From Bacillus sp. MUM 116 (lineage in GTDB: Bacteria; Bacillota; Bacilli; Bacillales; Cytobacillaceae): a stretch of DNA of 33,185 nucleotides. Location of the stretch: contig NZ_MLYR01000041.1 of the NCBI RefSeq assembly GCF_001866655.1, positions 1-33,185 of the forward strand, in the 5' to 3' direction. The notes under the pieces are model-generated. The model saw nothing but the letters and a program-made list of their open reading frames with translations, was not told the DNA's origin and ran no database searches. This document shows positions 23,382 to 30,682 of the stretch, one piece after another. How positions within the stretch are numbered: position 1 is the stretch's first letter; the number at the start of each line of letters is the position of its first letter. A program made the position numbers and the translations under genes.

Positions 23382-23942
23382 CTATTTGATCCTTTCAGTC
23401 CTATTCAAATAACGATAGAATGTGCTTTTGCCAATGTTTAACTGCTGGCAAATCTCGTTCACCGTGAACTCCCTTGATTCATACATTTTCAATGCCGTTT
23501 CCATTCTTTTCTTTGATTTTCTCGGCCTGCCTCCAAGTCGGCCCCGTTCTTTTGCAGCTTGAAGCCCCGCTTTGGTTCTTTCCACGATCATTTCTCTTTC
23601 GAATTCAGCGAGCCCCGCAAATATCGTAAAAACAAAGCGGCCCATTGCCGTAGAAGTATCAATGTTGTCCTGCAACGAGACGAAATGAATATCGTTTTCT
23701 TTAAAATAAGCCATGATTTCGACCAAATGCTTCACGCTGCGGCCGATCCTGTCCAATTTCCACACCACAACGGTATCTCCAGGTTTGACCAAATCCATCA
23801 GTTTATCAAGTTCTGGCCGCTCAACCCTCATTCCGGATAATACTTCTTCAAATATCAAATCGCACCCGTATTGCGTTAATGCGTCCGTTTGTAATCCTAA
23901 TTTTTGATCTTGTGTGGAAATTCTAGCGTAACCGTATATCAA
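23382..23942 (-). CDS. Serine recombinase, resolvase/invertase family
   Basis: 186 residues, the usual length. Catalytic domain: IYGYARIST with Ser9, then KLDRIGRSVKHL and FAGLAEFEREMI (E-helix), followed by the arm RTKAGLQAAKERGRLGGRP and the Hin-type HTH (ETALKMYESREFTVNEICQQ, then LNIGKSTFYRYL). It would catalyse resolution or inversion at short dyad sites. TTG 23942 with AAAAGGAG 10 nt upstream gives the standard N-terminus; the frame extending to 24011 adds an unnatural leader. It is the intact relative of the two remnants at 19736 and 21690. Confidence 0.9.
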   Translation of the reverse strand: MIYGYARISTQDQKLGLQTDALTQYGCDLIFEEVLSGMRVERPELDKLMDLVKPGDTVVVWKLDRIGRSVKHLVEIMAYFKENDIHFVSLQDNIDTSTAMGRFVFTIFAGLAEFEREMIVERTKAGLQAAKERGRLGGRPRKSKKRMETALKMYESREFTVNEICQQLNIGKSTFYRYLNRTERIK

Positions 23943-24104
23943 ATATACTTCACTCCTTTTAGTTTTGAAACGTTTTTGAGATATTGAGCCCAGTATGGAC
24001 AGAATGGCCATGAATTACGCCTAAAATTTTTATTATTTTGTTTGACTTAAAATTGTATCTTATTAGAATAAGAAAAAAATCTTGTTCAAAAGGAGGTTAG
24101 TGTT

Positions 24105-25273
24105 TTGAAGTTGTTGAAGGGGTTTACGTTAATTGAAGTACTGATTGTTGTAGCAGTCATTGGAGTGCTGACCTTTCTTTTTATACCCAAAAATGATAAT
24201 GATGCTAACATTCGTAAAATGCAAGCCAGTGCTAAGTCCATTGAAACTGCTTTGGCGAGCTATTCACTTGATAGCGGTTCTTATCCAGAAAAAAGCACAT
24301 TTGACCCAAGTAATCCAGATTTTGCTGATACGATTAACATTATCAAAGATGAATTGGGAAAGAGAGGGTATGATAAAGAGTCAGCATACGCAGATTTAGT
24401 CGCAAAGAATGCCTTTAAATCTATTGATGAAAACAAAATTCGGAAATATCTTCGGGCGGCTCCGAACAATTTAAAGGATTTTATTTATATCGATGATTCA
24501 AAATTGAACGGTTTTGTTTTTAAAATCAAAGCGGATAAAGATCAAAATGGAATGGTTTATTCAGGGGATTATCAAATGCCTCTGAGTTCTCTTTTGCCTT
24601 TAACACCCACTCATTTTATTGCGAACAATGTGACAGGTTCCTCAGTTGATCTCTCTTGGGACGCAGTCTCGGGAGCGACGTCTTACACAGTGAAAAAAAT
24701 GGAACCATTATATATACAGGGTCTTCTACAACCTATACAGCCAGTGGTTTAACGGCAGCTACTTCTTATACCTTTACGGGGGAAGCGACCAATAGTAATG
24801 GCTCCAGTTCTCAAGCCACTTTGCTGGTCACTACCAAAACGATGTATCTTGCGATAAATGGTTCTACCGATTATCTAAAAGCCCCTACTTCTATAAATTA
24901 TGATAAATGGGTAATCGATTGTTATATCGACGGTACTCTCCCTCGCCATCAATATATCATTGGTTCAAACAACATTATTTTACGGATAAACGCGAATACT
25001 ACAAGTCTGTTTGATAATCAGATCAATCAAACAGGATTTACTACTGGTGCTCGAACGACGATCACTTTGACAGCAACAGGAGGAGCGGAAAATTCTAATG
25101 TAGGCATCTTTGGAGATGGTACGAATTCAACTAAAGGGAAAATTTATAGCATTAAAATTTATCACGGCGGAGTTTTGAAGACTTATTATAATATGAATAC
25201 TGGAACACTTGTAGATCAATCTGGAAATGGAAATAATGGAACATTAGTGGGCGGAACCTGGATGACGGAATAA
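24105..25273 (+). CDS. Prepilin-like protein with FN3 and LamG-like domains, split by a -1 frameshift
   Basis: Starts at TTG 24105 (AGGAGG, 8 nt). The N-terminus KGFTLIEVLIVVAVIGVLTF is a type IV prepilin signal, cleaved at G-F and methylated. Residues about 25-165 are the pilin head. A FN3 domain begins TPTHFIANNVTGSSVDLSWD and reaches SYTVKK at 24690, where the first frame leaves the homology and ends at 24752. The -1 frame (open 24656-25273) continues it exactly: NGTIIYTGSSTTYTASGLTA, then a LamG-like end (YNMNTGTLVDQSGNGNNGT). The junction is GTG followed by A7. A -1 slip would yield a 389-residue product. No pilus assembly genes are nearby; it could use the competence pseudopilus system. 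Confidence 0.75.
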
Positions 25274-25281
25274 ACAAAAAT

Positions 25282-25308
25282 ATCAGCTAAATTGCTGATT
25301 TTTTTTTA
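25282..25308 (+). terminator. Terminator of the prepilin-like gene
   Basis: ATCAGC (25282-25287)/GCTGAT (25294-25299) followed by a long T-run. Confidence 0.85.
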
Positions 25309-25369
25309 ATGTTTTGAAACTGACTTTTGGGACCAATTAAAGCTTGAAATTAAGTTGTTGTAGACAATG

Positions 25370-25393
25370 TCCCATAAACGTTCATTTATGGGA
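25370..25393. repeat. 9-bp perfect inverted repeat
   Basis: TCCCATAAA/TTTATGGGA with a 6-nt loop between the prepilin-like gene and the small paralogues. No T-run. Possible operator or short mobile-element end; role unknown. Confidence 0.4.
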
Positions 25394-25410
25394 GTGATTA
25401 TGTTGAAAGC

Positions 25411-25440
25411 AAAAAAAATAGACCTAAAAGGTCTTATTTT
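25411..25440 (-). terminator. Terminator of the 63-aa small protein gene
   Basis: GACCT (25421-25425)/AGGTC (25429-25433) extended by AAATA/TATTT-type pairs, with T8 on the minus strand. Confidence 0.7.
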
Positions 25441-25631
25441 CACAGTTGATGGTAATTAGTTATTAATTTGCGTAGCTCCTTAACTAGTATGTCGTCGGCT
25501 CTCCTATATCCCTTTTTTTCCATAACACTTCTGATAAATTCATGGTTTACAAATGCTTTTTCTTCAGAATCCACTACCAACCGCTTTTTCTGGTGATTGT
25601 TCTTTTTTTCTGGAAATTTAATAATGGACAA
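25440..25631 (-). CDS. Small protein, 63 aa, paralogue of the gene at 25690
   Basis: TTG 25631 with AAGGAGG 9 nt upstream (a TTG at 25640 lies inside the Shine-Dalgarno site). Basic N-terminus (SIIKFPEKKNNHQKKRLVV) and a C-terminal motif EFIRSVMEKKGYRRADDILV-KELRKLITNY that recurs in the neighbouring gene. No family recognised; possibly a small DNA-binding or regulatory protein. Confidence 0.6.
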   Translation of the reverse strand: MSIIKFPEKKNNHQKKRLVVDSEEKAFVNHEFIRSVMEKKGYRRADDILVKELRKLITNYHQL

Positions 25632-25689
25632 GATAATCAACCTCCTTGTTTCTTATCTTGCCCATATATTTATGAATTTCCTTATCGAT

Positions 25690-25941
25690 TTAGTACCTTT
25701 TAACTTTTGCTTGATAATTTTTAGCTAATTTCCTTATTTCTTGAATCAAAGGATCGTCCTGCCTCCGATAACCATTTCGTCTCATTTCATCTTCAACGAT
25801 TTTATTGATATTTTCTTTTACTTGTGGAACGGCCGCTTTAGAATTAACAGGTTGCAGAGTGACAGCTAGCCTTCTCGATTTTTTATTATTGCTTTTATAC
25901 CGATTTTTTCTTTCGATGATTAGAGTATCTGTATCTGGCAT
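25690..25941 (-). CDS. Small basic protein, 83 aa, paralogue of the gene at 25440
   Basis: ATG 25941 with AAAGGAGGTCG upstream. Lys/Arg-rich N-terminus and C-terminal VEDEMRRNGYRRQDDPLIQE then IRKLAKNY, aligning with the 63-aa neighbour over G-Y-R-R-x-D-D-x-L-x-x-E-x-R-K-L. The two are tandem, same strand, 58 nt apart: probably an old duplication. Confidence 0.65.
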   Translation of the reverse strand: MPDTDTLIIERKNRYKSNNKKSRRLAVTLQPVNSKAAVPQVKENINKIVEDEMRRNGYRRQDDPLIQEIRKLAKNYQAKVKRY

Positions 25942-25984
25942 CTTTTTCGACCTCCTTTAAGTTTTATTTTACTAAATATTTAGG

Positions 25985-26929
25985 TTAGGAACCAGTGTTT
26001 TGGTCTTGTGTATTTGATTCCTCTGATTCTGATTCGTCGATTTTGTACCAATCCAACTCTACAAACTTTTCAACCACTTTAATCAAACTAGTGAGAAAAT
26101 CTACATCATTATCACTAAATTTTACATCCTCGGAGTGGATACAAATGATATAATACGCATCCAACTCATCCTCCATATCAAAAGGATTTACAGGTATGGC
26201 TAATGTTTTTTCCCAAAGGTATGGTTTTCGGTGTCTAATTACATCAAGGCATGCTACGGACATCTCTTTTTGTAATTCTTTAACATTCCCCTTTGCAGTA
26301 TCCTCTTGGGAAAGAGTAACAAGTTCGAGATGTTTCTTTATTTTAATTTTTGATTCGCTTTTTCTGAATACGCTGACAATGGTATCTAATACTGCATCAA
26401 ACAACATGGTAGTGTTGATGTTTCCTTCACTATTGATTACATCCGCTAGAGTTTCATTATAATACTGCTCTGACGTGATGATATTTAGTGTATTTTCTCT
26501 AATTGCAGCCATTTCGTTAATTATTGAGCGACTTTCCACAACGGCATCTACTTTCTGGTCAAATTCTGCTGTTAATCCAAAACCGGAGAATTTTTTTAAG
26601 CCGTTAAATGAAAATGGGAGCGTCGTTATTATCCATACGACTGCACATAATAATAATACACCTATGTACATTAACAAATACAGTATAGCCTTATTTGAGA
26701 GAACATAACTTAATATAGCTTTTTTTCCGATAGGATCTGGCTTTATTAATGCTTCCAAATTTAGGGCAATAATAATAAAGGCAATAATAATAGCAATTAC
26801 AGGTATTGTGAATTTGAAATATTGAGTGTCTTTTCGTTTGAAAAATTTCGATTTTAATCGATACCCTGCGTAAACCAAGGCTAGTAATGATAACCCTCCT
26901 ACTATAAAACCTGTCCAAAATGAATTCAT
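25985..26929 (-). CDS. Membrane protein with cytoplasmic GAF-like domain, 314 aa
   Basis: Three hydrophobic segments: about 6-22, 42-60 and 80-103. The rest (about 120-300) is soluble and mixed alpha/beta with the end LDAYYIICIHSEDVKFSDNDV-DFLTSLIKVVEKFVELD, which resembles the last strands and helix of a GAF domain. It may sense a ligand or bind a nucleotide at the inner membrane. No kinase, cyclase or HTH output domain is attached. AGGGAG lies 10 nt before ATG 26929. Function unknown. Confidence 0.6.
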   Translation of the reverse strand: MNSFWTGFIVGGLSLLALVYAGYRLKSKFFKRKDTQYFKFTIPVIAIIIAFIIIALNLEALIKPDPIGKKAILSYVLSNKAILYLLMYIGVLLLCAVVWIITTLPFSFNGLKKFSGFGLTAEFDQKVDAVVESRSIINEMAAIRENTLNIITSEQYYNETLADVINSEGNINTTMLFDAVLDTIVSVFRKSESKIKIKKHLELVTLSQEDTAKGNVKELQKEMSVACLDVIRHRKPYLWEKTLAIPVNPFDMEDELDAYYIICIHSEDVKFSDNDVDFLTSLIKVVEKFVELDWYKIDESESEESNTQDQNTGS

Positions 26930-26980
26930 TTGTTGCTGTCTCCCTTGAAATTTTTATAACTCAGGCATCCTTTTTTTCGT

Positions 26981-27235
26981 TTATGGGAGAAAATTCGCTT
27001 TATCAGGAGGGCCAACTGTCTTGGCATTCATCATATCCTCATGCTGACCTACTAGATGCATAATACCGATGCCTAAAAGATACATAAAACCTAAGAGTAT
27101 CGTGGTAAAACCTACGTTGTAAAAAAACTTAGCTAGTTTGGAGTTCTTTCCTACTTTTTCACGTCTTGCTTTTGCAGCTTTATCTGTTATTACAAGTATT
27201 GCAATCCCAATAATCATCGTTAGCAAACCTAACAT
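26981..27235 (-). CDS. Small membrane protein, 84 aa
   Basis: Two hydrophobic helices (MLGLLTMIIGIAILVIT and NVGFTTILLGFMYLLGIGIM) flank a basic loop (KAAKARREKVGKNSKL). ATG 27235 with GGAGGG 10 nt upstream; TTG 27238 is an alternative. Follows upstream of the GAF-like membrane protein on the same strand with a 51-nt gap, so the two may be co-transcribed. Family unknown. The 160 bases before it hold no gene. Confidence 0.6.
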   Translation of the reverse strand: MLGLLTMIIGIAILVITDKAAKARREKVGKNSKLAKFFYNVGFTTILLGFMYLLGIGIMHLVGQHEDMMNAKTVGPPDKANFLP

Positions 27236-27402
27236 CAACTACAGACCCTCCATTTTTAACGCTTCCCATAAACTGCCGTACCGCCATATCACTTTCGTCC
27301 AACCGCATTCCACTTCGTTTCATTATAACACTATTTTGTTGGGAGTTTTTTTACTTTTTTCTTCTCCTCCGATGTTCAAACACGCATTTCTGTGTGTCTG
27401 TA

Positions 27403-27744
27403 TTACTCTTTTTCCTTCACTTCGATTCCTACAATATCATCGAATCGCAATTTTGTCCGTTTAAAGTCATCTGTTTGTAGGTAAATAATCTTATTTAATT
27501 CATCAAGTCGTTGTATAACACCACAAAATCCCTTAATGAAGCCACTCTCCAATATGGTTATATTCAGCTGATAAGAATACTCTATTGCCAACAGGATTTT
27601 TTGCTCAAATTCTTCGATTTGGTATTCATCCAATATGGGCTTTTTCACTTTTAATTCTTCTTTTCTAACTTCACTCAGCATCTTAACGTGCTCCGGCATG
27701 AAGAAAGCGGATTGCCATTTGATTTTCCCACGATCACGTATCAT
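27403..27744 (-). CDS. YolD-like protein
   Basis: 113 residues with the family signature at the start: MIRDRGKIKWQSAFFMPEHV, then a helix KMLSEVRKEELKVKKP and a beta-rich second half (IIYLQTDDFKRTKLRFDDIV). YolD-like proteins usually sit next to an UvrX/DinB-type Y-family polymerase, which is absent here. AAGGGGG precedes ATG 27744, and a LexA box lies 34 bp upstream, indicating control by the SOS response. Confidence 0.85.
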   Translation of the reverse strand: MIRDRGKIKWQSAFFMPEHVKMLSEVRKEELKVKKPILDEYQIEEFEQKILLAIEYSYQLNITILESGFIKGFCGVIQRLDELNKIIYLQTDDFKRTKLRFDDIVGIEVKEKE

Positions 27745-27777
27745 CCGTTTACCCCCTTTTCCTTAAATAATATTATA

Positions 27778-27789
27778 GAACAAACGTTC
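27778..27789 (-). promoter_or_regulatory. LexA (SOS) operator of the YolD-like gene
   Basis: GAACAAACGTTC is a perfect GAAC-N4-GTTC box as used by Bacillus LexA. On the minus strand TATAAT follows directly after it, so a bound repressor would cover the -10 region. Confidence 0.85.
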
Positions 27790-27802
27790 TAATTTTATAA
27801 AT

Positions 27803-27831
27803 AAAAAAATCGTTAATTCGATTAACGATTT
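27803..27831 (-). terminator. Terminator between the 110-aa gene and the YolD-like gene
   Basis: AAATCGTTAAT-TCG-ATTAACGATTT is a perfect 11-bp stem with T7 on the minus strand. Confidence 0.8.
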
Positions 27832-27837
27832 GTTAAA

Positions 27838-27869
27838 GTATTTTCTACCAAAGTAGAAAATGCTTTTTT
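27838..27869 (+). terminator. Plus-strand terminator-like hairpin
   Basis: ATTTTCTAC (27840-27848)/GTAGAAAAT (27853-27861), followed on the plus strand by GCTTTTTT. No plus-strand gene ends here, so it may block antisense transcription into 27868-28200. Confidence 0.55.
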
Positions 27870-28200
27870 AGACCTTATTTAACTTATTCGTATCCCAATC
27901 GTAGATGTAATGAAAGGATTCATTGTGCTTTTGTTCAAGGGCGTACAGTTTTTCAAATGTTTGTTTAATCACTTCATATTCAACATTTTTCATGGTTTCT
28001 TTTTTCACATTTCTTTTCGAGCCGTTTTTGTTCATTTCATTGACATACCACAAATATTGCTTAGAGTAATAACTCCCGTTAATAGTAGCAAAATAGGTTT
28101 CGCCCTTGTACCTAAAGGATACTTGAATCCAATTGCTATCTATTTTTACTAATTTTAAACGGTTTATGTTTACATCTTTTGGCTTACTGCAATTATCCAA
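27868..28200 (-). CDS. Hypothetical protein, 110 aa, probably 5'-truncated
   Basis: Reads from TTG 28200 without a Shine-Dalgarno site. Beta-rich start (LVKIDSNWIQVSFRYKGETY, ATINGSYYSKQYLWYV) and charged C-terminal helix. No ATG exists upstream before an in-frame stop, so the N-terminus has probably been lost at the junction near 28200. Family unknown. Confidence 0.45.
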   Translation of the reverse strand: MDNCSKPKDVNINRLKLVKIDSNWIQVSFRYKGETYFATINGSYYSKQYLWYVNEMNKNGSKRNVKKETMKNVEYEVIKQTFEKLYALEQKHNESFHYIYDWDTNKLNKV

Positions 28201-28204
28201 TATA

Positions 28205-28576
28205 GTTTTAAAGAGGATCCGTTTTTACTTTGAAAAGGGTTTTGCCCAGAAGTTTTTGTTAGGAATTGAGAATATTTTTAATAACGGTCCAAAAAAATTA
28301 TCGAATGAAGAAAAAGAGTTTTTGAAAGCCTGGCTGAGAAAAATGTATCTACGGTCAAATAAGAATGAGGGTAATTATAGGTTTCATTGGATGCTTAAAG
28401 ACAGCCTAGAAATCTATTCTTCGCTAAATGGTATATGGTATTTAGGACCAAAAAAAGCATTCAGTTGGCTTCGAGAGAATGATGAGGTTGCTTATAACCT
28501 TTTCAATAATGCTTTAACAAAAGAGACAAAAAAGAATAACATTGAAGAACTACTTGAATATTTGAACGGAATGTAG
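28205..28576 (+). pseudogene. 3' part of a hypothetical gene, start missing
   Basis: The frame reads VLKRIRFYFEKGFAQKFLLG, then IENIFNNGPKKLSNEEKEFL and on to a charged end (ELLEYLNGM). There is no ATG/GTG/TTG with a ribosome site at the junction; the first ATG upstream (28133) lies antisense inside the neighbouring gene. It looks like a truncated helical protein joined head to head with the gene at 27868-28200. It could still be translated from a weak start. Confidence 0.45.
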
Positions 28577-28582
28577 AGGTTT

Positions 28583-28617
28583 CTTGTTCCACTAACGTGG
28601 CAGTTTAGTGTAATAAG
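28583..28617 (+). repeat. Cassette-border repeat R1 (C hairpin only)
   Basis: CACTAACGTGGCAGTTTAGTG (CACTAA paired with TTTAGTG) preceded by CTTGTTC and followed by TAATAAG. Matches the C half of the other copies; the A and B parts are absent. It lies just after the truncated gene and before the membrane protein at 28690. Confidence 0.7.
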
Positions 28618-28689
28618 TTTTGGGGAATTTTTCATGAAGAATACGGTTACAGTTCATGATAAGATTCTCTGTAAAGAGGGTGCATTTTT

Positions 28690-29025
28690 TTGAGAAAAAT
28701 TTTAAATAACCGTTTTTATTTTTATTTAGTGGCAGTCCTATTAATATTTGGTGTTTTGGTTTGGAATCACTATTCTTGGTGGATAGCATTGTTTAATTCT
28801 ATAGCTGTTGTGATTGTTGGAGTCTTACAATACAAACCTGTGCAGAAAATAAATCGTAATCGTAAGCGATATTTTCCAAGGTGGGTGCAATCTCTAATAA
28901 ACACTCTACTTCTTCTAACTATGTTCAATTTTGGAAGCCATTTCTCCGAAATAACATTACTTTGGTTTTTAGTTTTTGCAATGTTAATAGTAAATCTTAT
29001 TTTTCCTGAATTACCTGAAAAATGA
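28690..29025 (+). CDS. Membrane protein of the cassette array, 111 aa
   Basis: Starts at TTG 28690 with AGAGGGTG about 10 nt upstream. Four hydrophobic stretches (YFYLVAVLLIFGVLVW, WIALFNSIAVVIVGVLQ, LINTLLLLTMFNFG, LLWFLVFAMLIVNLIF) and a very basic loop (KINRNRKRYFPRWVQ). Family unknown. It sits between repeat copies R1 and R2, and R2 supplies its terminator. Confidence 0.6.
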   Translation: MRKILNNRFYFYLVAVLLIFGVLVWNHYSWWIALFNSIAVVIVGVLQYKPVQKINRNRKRYFPRWVQSLINTLLLLTMFNFGSHFSEITLLWFLVFAMLIVNLIFPELPEK

Positions 29026-29054
29026 GGGGGGAAAGGTACTTTTAAAAGTGATTT

Positions 29055-29136
29055 CTTGTTCAACTAACGGGTGCGATTGTTCAATAAGAGCAATCGCTTT
29101 TTTCTTATTCAAGTAACTGGCAGGTTAGTGAAAGAA
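29055..29136 (+). repeat. Cassette-border repeat R2 (A-B-C)
   Basis: A: CTTGTTCAAC/GTTCAATAAG around TAACGGGTGC (29055-29088). B: terminator GCGATTG (29073-29079)/CAATCGC (29091-29097) with T6. C: CTTATTC then GTAACTGGCAGGTTAGTG to GAAG (29104-29136). Confidence 0.8.
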
Positions 29137-29197
29137 GAAAAACGCTTAATGCGTTATTGCCCCTCATTATTCACTTGAGAATTAACAGACATAATTC

Positions 29198-29221
29198 AAA
29201 AAAAAAGAGGGAAACCCCTCT
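29198..29221 (-). terminator. Terminator of the secreted protein gene at 29225
   Basis: AGAGGG (29206-29211)/CCCTCT (29216-29221), with T9 on the minus strand. Confidence 0.8.
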
Positions 29222-29224
29222 ATG

Positions 29225-29686
29225 TTATCTTGTAAGTTGAAAAATGAATTGTTCTTTAAACTTTCGTTGGTCACTATTTTTATGTTTCCAGGTTACAGAT
29301 ACCATTAATGCTGTTGCCTTAGTATCTAAAGGAAAATTGGAATGATGAAATGATGGTTCTAAAGGCTTGCCTTCGTTGCATTCGACAGTAAACAGTTCAT
29401 AAAATGTTGACGCTGACTTAGGTAAGTTTTTATATCCCTCAACCCTGACTAATTCAATATTTTCGTCACCAATATTTTTAATGTCTAGGCTGTATACATT
29501 ATATAACGCTGGTCTTATAGACTGGTTAAGCTTTTTGTCACTATGGTCTGGCTTTCCAACTGTTACTTTCCATTGTTTTGTTTCTAGTGTCCGAGGCAAG
29601 TTTTCCAATACGTTAGCTTCTGAGTCCTTTGGCATTATCATTGTAGATACTATAAAAAATAAAAGAAATAATGCTATTTTTTTCAT
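29225..29686 (-). CDS. Secreted hypothetical protein of the cassette array, 153 aa
   Basis: ATG 29686 with AAAGGATGTG upstream. Signal peptide KKIALFLLFFIVSTMIMPKD, no lipobox. The mature part is a beta-sandwich-like domain (WKVTVGKPDHSDKKLNQS, YSLDIKNIGDENIELVRVEG, ATALMVSVTWKHKNSDQRKF) similar in layout to small DUF-type extracellular or immunity proteins. The longer frame from 29737 is rejected because it lacks a ribosome site. It is the only secreted minus-strand gene in the array. Confidence 0.65.
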   Translation of the reverse strand: MKKIALFLLFFIVSTMIMPKDSEANVLENLPRTLETKQWKVTVGKPDHSDKKLNQSIRPALYNVYSLDIKNIGDENIELVRVEGYKNLPKSASTFYELFTVECNEGKPLEPSFHHSNFPLDTKATALMVSVTWKHKNSDQRKFKEQFIFQLTR

Positions 29687-29779
29687 TATTTCACATCCTT
29701 TTTTAAGATTAGTTTGGTATTTGTTTAACCTATTCATTCAAACAAAATAGTAATGAATAATACGATAATTGTGTTACCC

Positions 29780-29893
29780 CTTGTTTAACGAACGGGTGCG
29801 ATACTTCAAGAAGAAGGTCGCCTTTTTTTCTTTTTCCACAAGAAAAATTTGTGAAATGTTGTACTTAAACTATCGTGGCAGGTTAGTGGAAGA
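29780..29893 (+). repeat. Cassette-border repeat R3 (A-B-C, longer B-C spacer)
   Basis: A: CTTGTTTAACGAACGGGTGC to CAAGAAG (29780-29813). B: weak hairpin GCGA/TCGC followed by T7 (29820s). C: ACTTAAACTATCGTGGCAGGTTAGTGGAAG (29862-29893), where the ACTA-TCG core deviates. An extra 30 nt separates B and C. Confidence 0.7.
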
Positions 29894-29897
29894 ACGA

Positions 29898-29906
29898 TGT
29901 TATAAT
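29898..29906 (+). promoter_or_regulatory. Extended -10 promoter at the right end of repeat R3
   Basis: TGTTATAAT is a perfect TGnTATAAT. It lies directly after the C hairpin and 37 bp before ATG 29943, so this repeat copy appears to carry or abut the promoter of the next gene. Confidence 0.55.
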
Positions 29907-29942
29907 GTAAGACACAGAAGAGTTGTTATAGGAAGTGAAAAA

Positions 29943-30377
29943 ATGTTAATGTATTATGCAATGCTAATTGTTGGAGTTTTGTTAGTAATAGTGGCAGTAT
30001 TTATCTTTATTGCTATGTATAGTGTTAAAGAGTACACAATATTAAATGTAGGTAAAATCCTTGTAGCCTTATTAATTGGGGTTTTATTTTTAGTGATTAC
30101 TCTCCCAAGCCTTAAATATGTTGTGCTAAAGGAATATGATGTCGTCAGTGGGAAATGTGTTATCGAAATAGATTCATCAGGTCGTTCTTCTGAAGCGGAC
30201 TTTAAAATGCTTAATACAGATGAAATGTTTAGCTTCAGAGATATTCCTGCACTGGATGCTTACGGAAAGTCAATCCCTTATTATTGTAAAGTGACAGTTA
30301 CAAAAGACCATCAGTTTGGAGTTAGTTATAAAATATATGATGCCAAAACACGAAAGTTAATTTTAACAAGTAAATAG
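29943..30377 (+). CDS. Membrane protein of the cassette array, 144 aa
   Basis: ATG 29943 with AGGAAGTG upstream; the longer frame from 29769 runs through the repeat and is rejected. Two hydrophobic helices (MYYAMLIVGVLLVIVAVFIF and VGKILVALLIGVLFLVITLP), then a soluble beta-rich domain of about 80 residues (VVSGKCVIEIDSSGRSSEAD, YYCKVTVTKDHQFGVSYKIY). Probably an anchored extracytoplasmic or cytoplasmic beta domain. Family unknown. Confidence 0.65.
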   Translation: MLMYYAMLIVGVLLVIVAVFIFIAMYSVKEYTILNVGKILVALLIGVLFLVITLPSLKYVVLKEYDVVSGKCVIEIDSSGRSSEADFKMLNTDEMFSFRDIPALDAYGKSIPYYCKVTVTKDHQFGVSYKIYDAKTRKLILTSK

Positions 30378-30442
30378 CCTTTGTTTACAGTTATTAAGTG
30401 TTAGCATAAAATACGTGAGTAACTAAGGGAAAAGAGTTTAAG

Positions 30443-30470
30443 TGTCATCTTGACAGGTGACATTTTTATT
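30443..30470 (+). terminator. Terminator of the 144-aa membrane protein gene
   Basis: TGTCATC (30443-30449)/GGTGACA (30456-30462) with one T-G pair, then TTTTTATT. Confidence 0.65.
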
Positions 30471-30523
30471 AATGTTATTGAGAAAAGTTAATGAACAATC
30501 CGAACAGAATGTGAAGGAATGCA

Positions 30524-30614
30524 CTTAAACTAACGGGTGCTTGAGTTTAAGAGTGGAAGCTGTCATTGAGGCAGCTTTTCTTATTGAACTAAAGGAGCAG
30601 TTTAGACAAAGAAG
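30524..30614 (+). repeat. Cassette-border repeat R4 (A-B-C)
   Basis: A: CTTAAACT/AGTTTAAG, a perfect 8-bp stem around AACGGGTGC (30524-30551). B: AAGCTG (30557-30562)/CAGCTT (30572-30577) then TTTCTT. C: CTTATTGAACT to GAGCAGTTTAGAC and GAAG (30580-30614). Confidence 0.8.
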
Positions 30615-30682
30615 GAATTAATATGAACTATCGAGAAATAAAGATGTAGAAGAATAAAGATAAATGAGGTTTTTTTATAAAA

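Noticed and set aside
25399..25458. 19-codon ORF from ATG 25399
   Set aside because: It overlaps the terminator of the minus-strand gene and has no ribosome site.
29769..29942. N-terminal extension of the 144-aa membrane protein
   Set aside because: The frame is open but consists of repeat R3, including its terminator; ATG 29943 has its own ribosome site.
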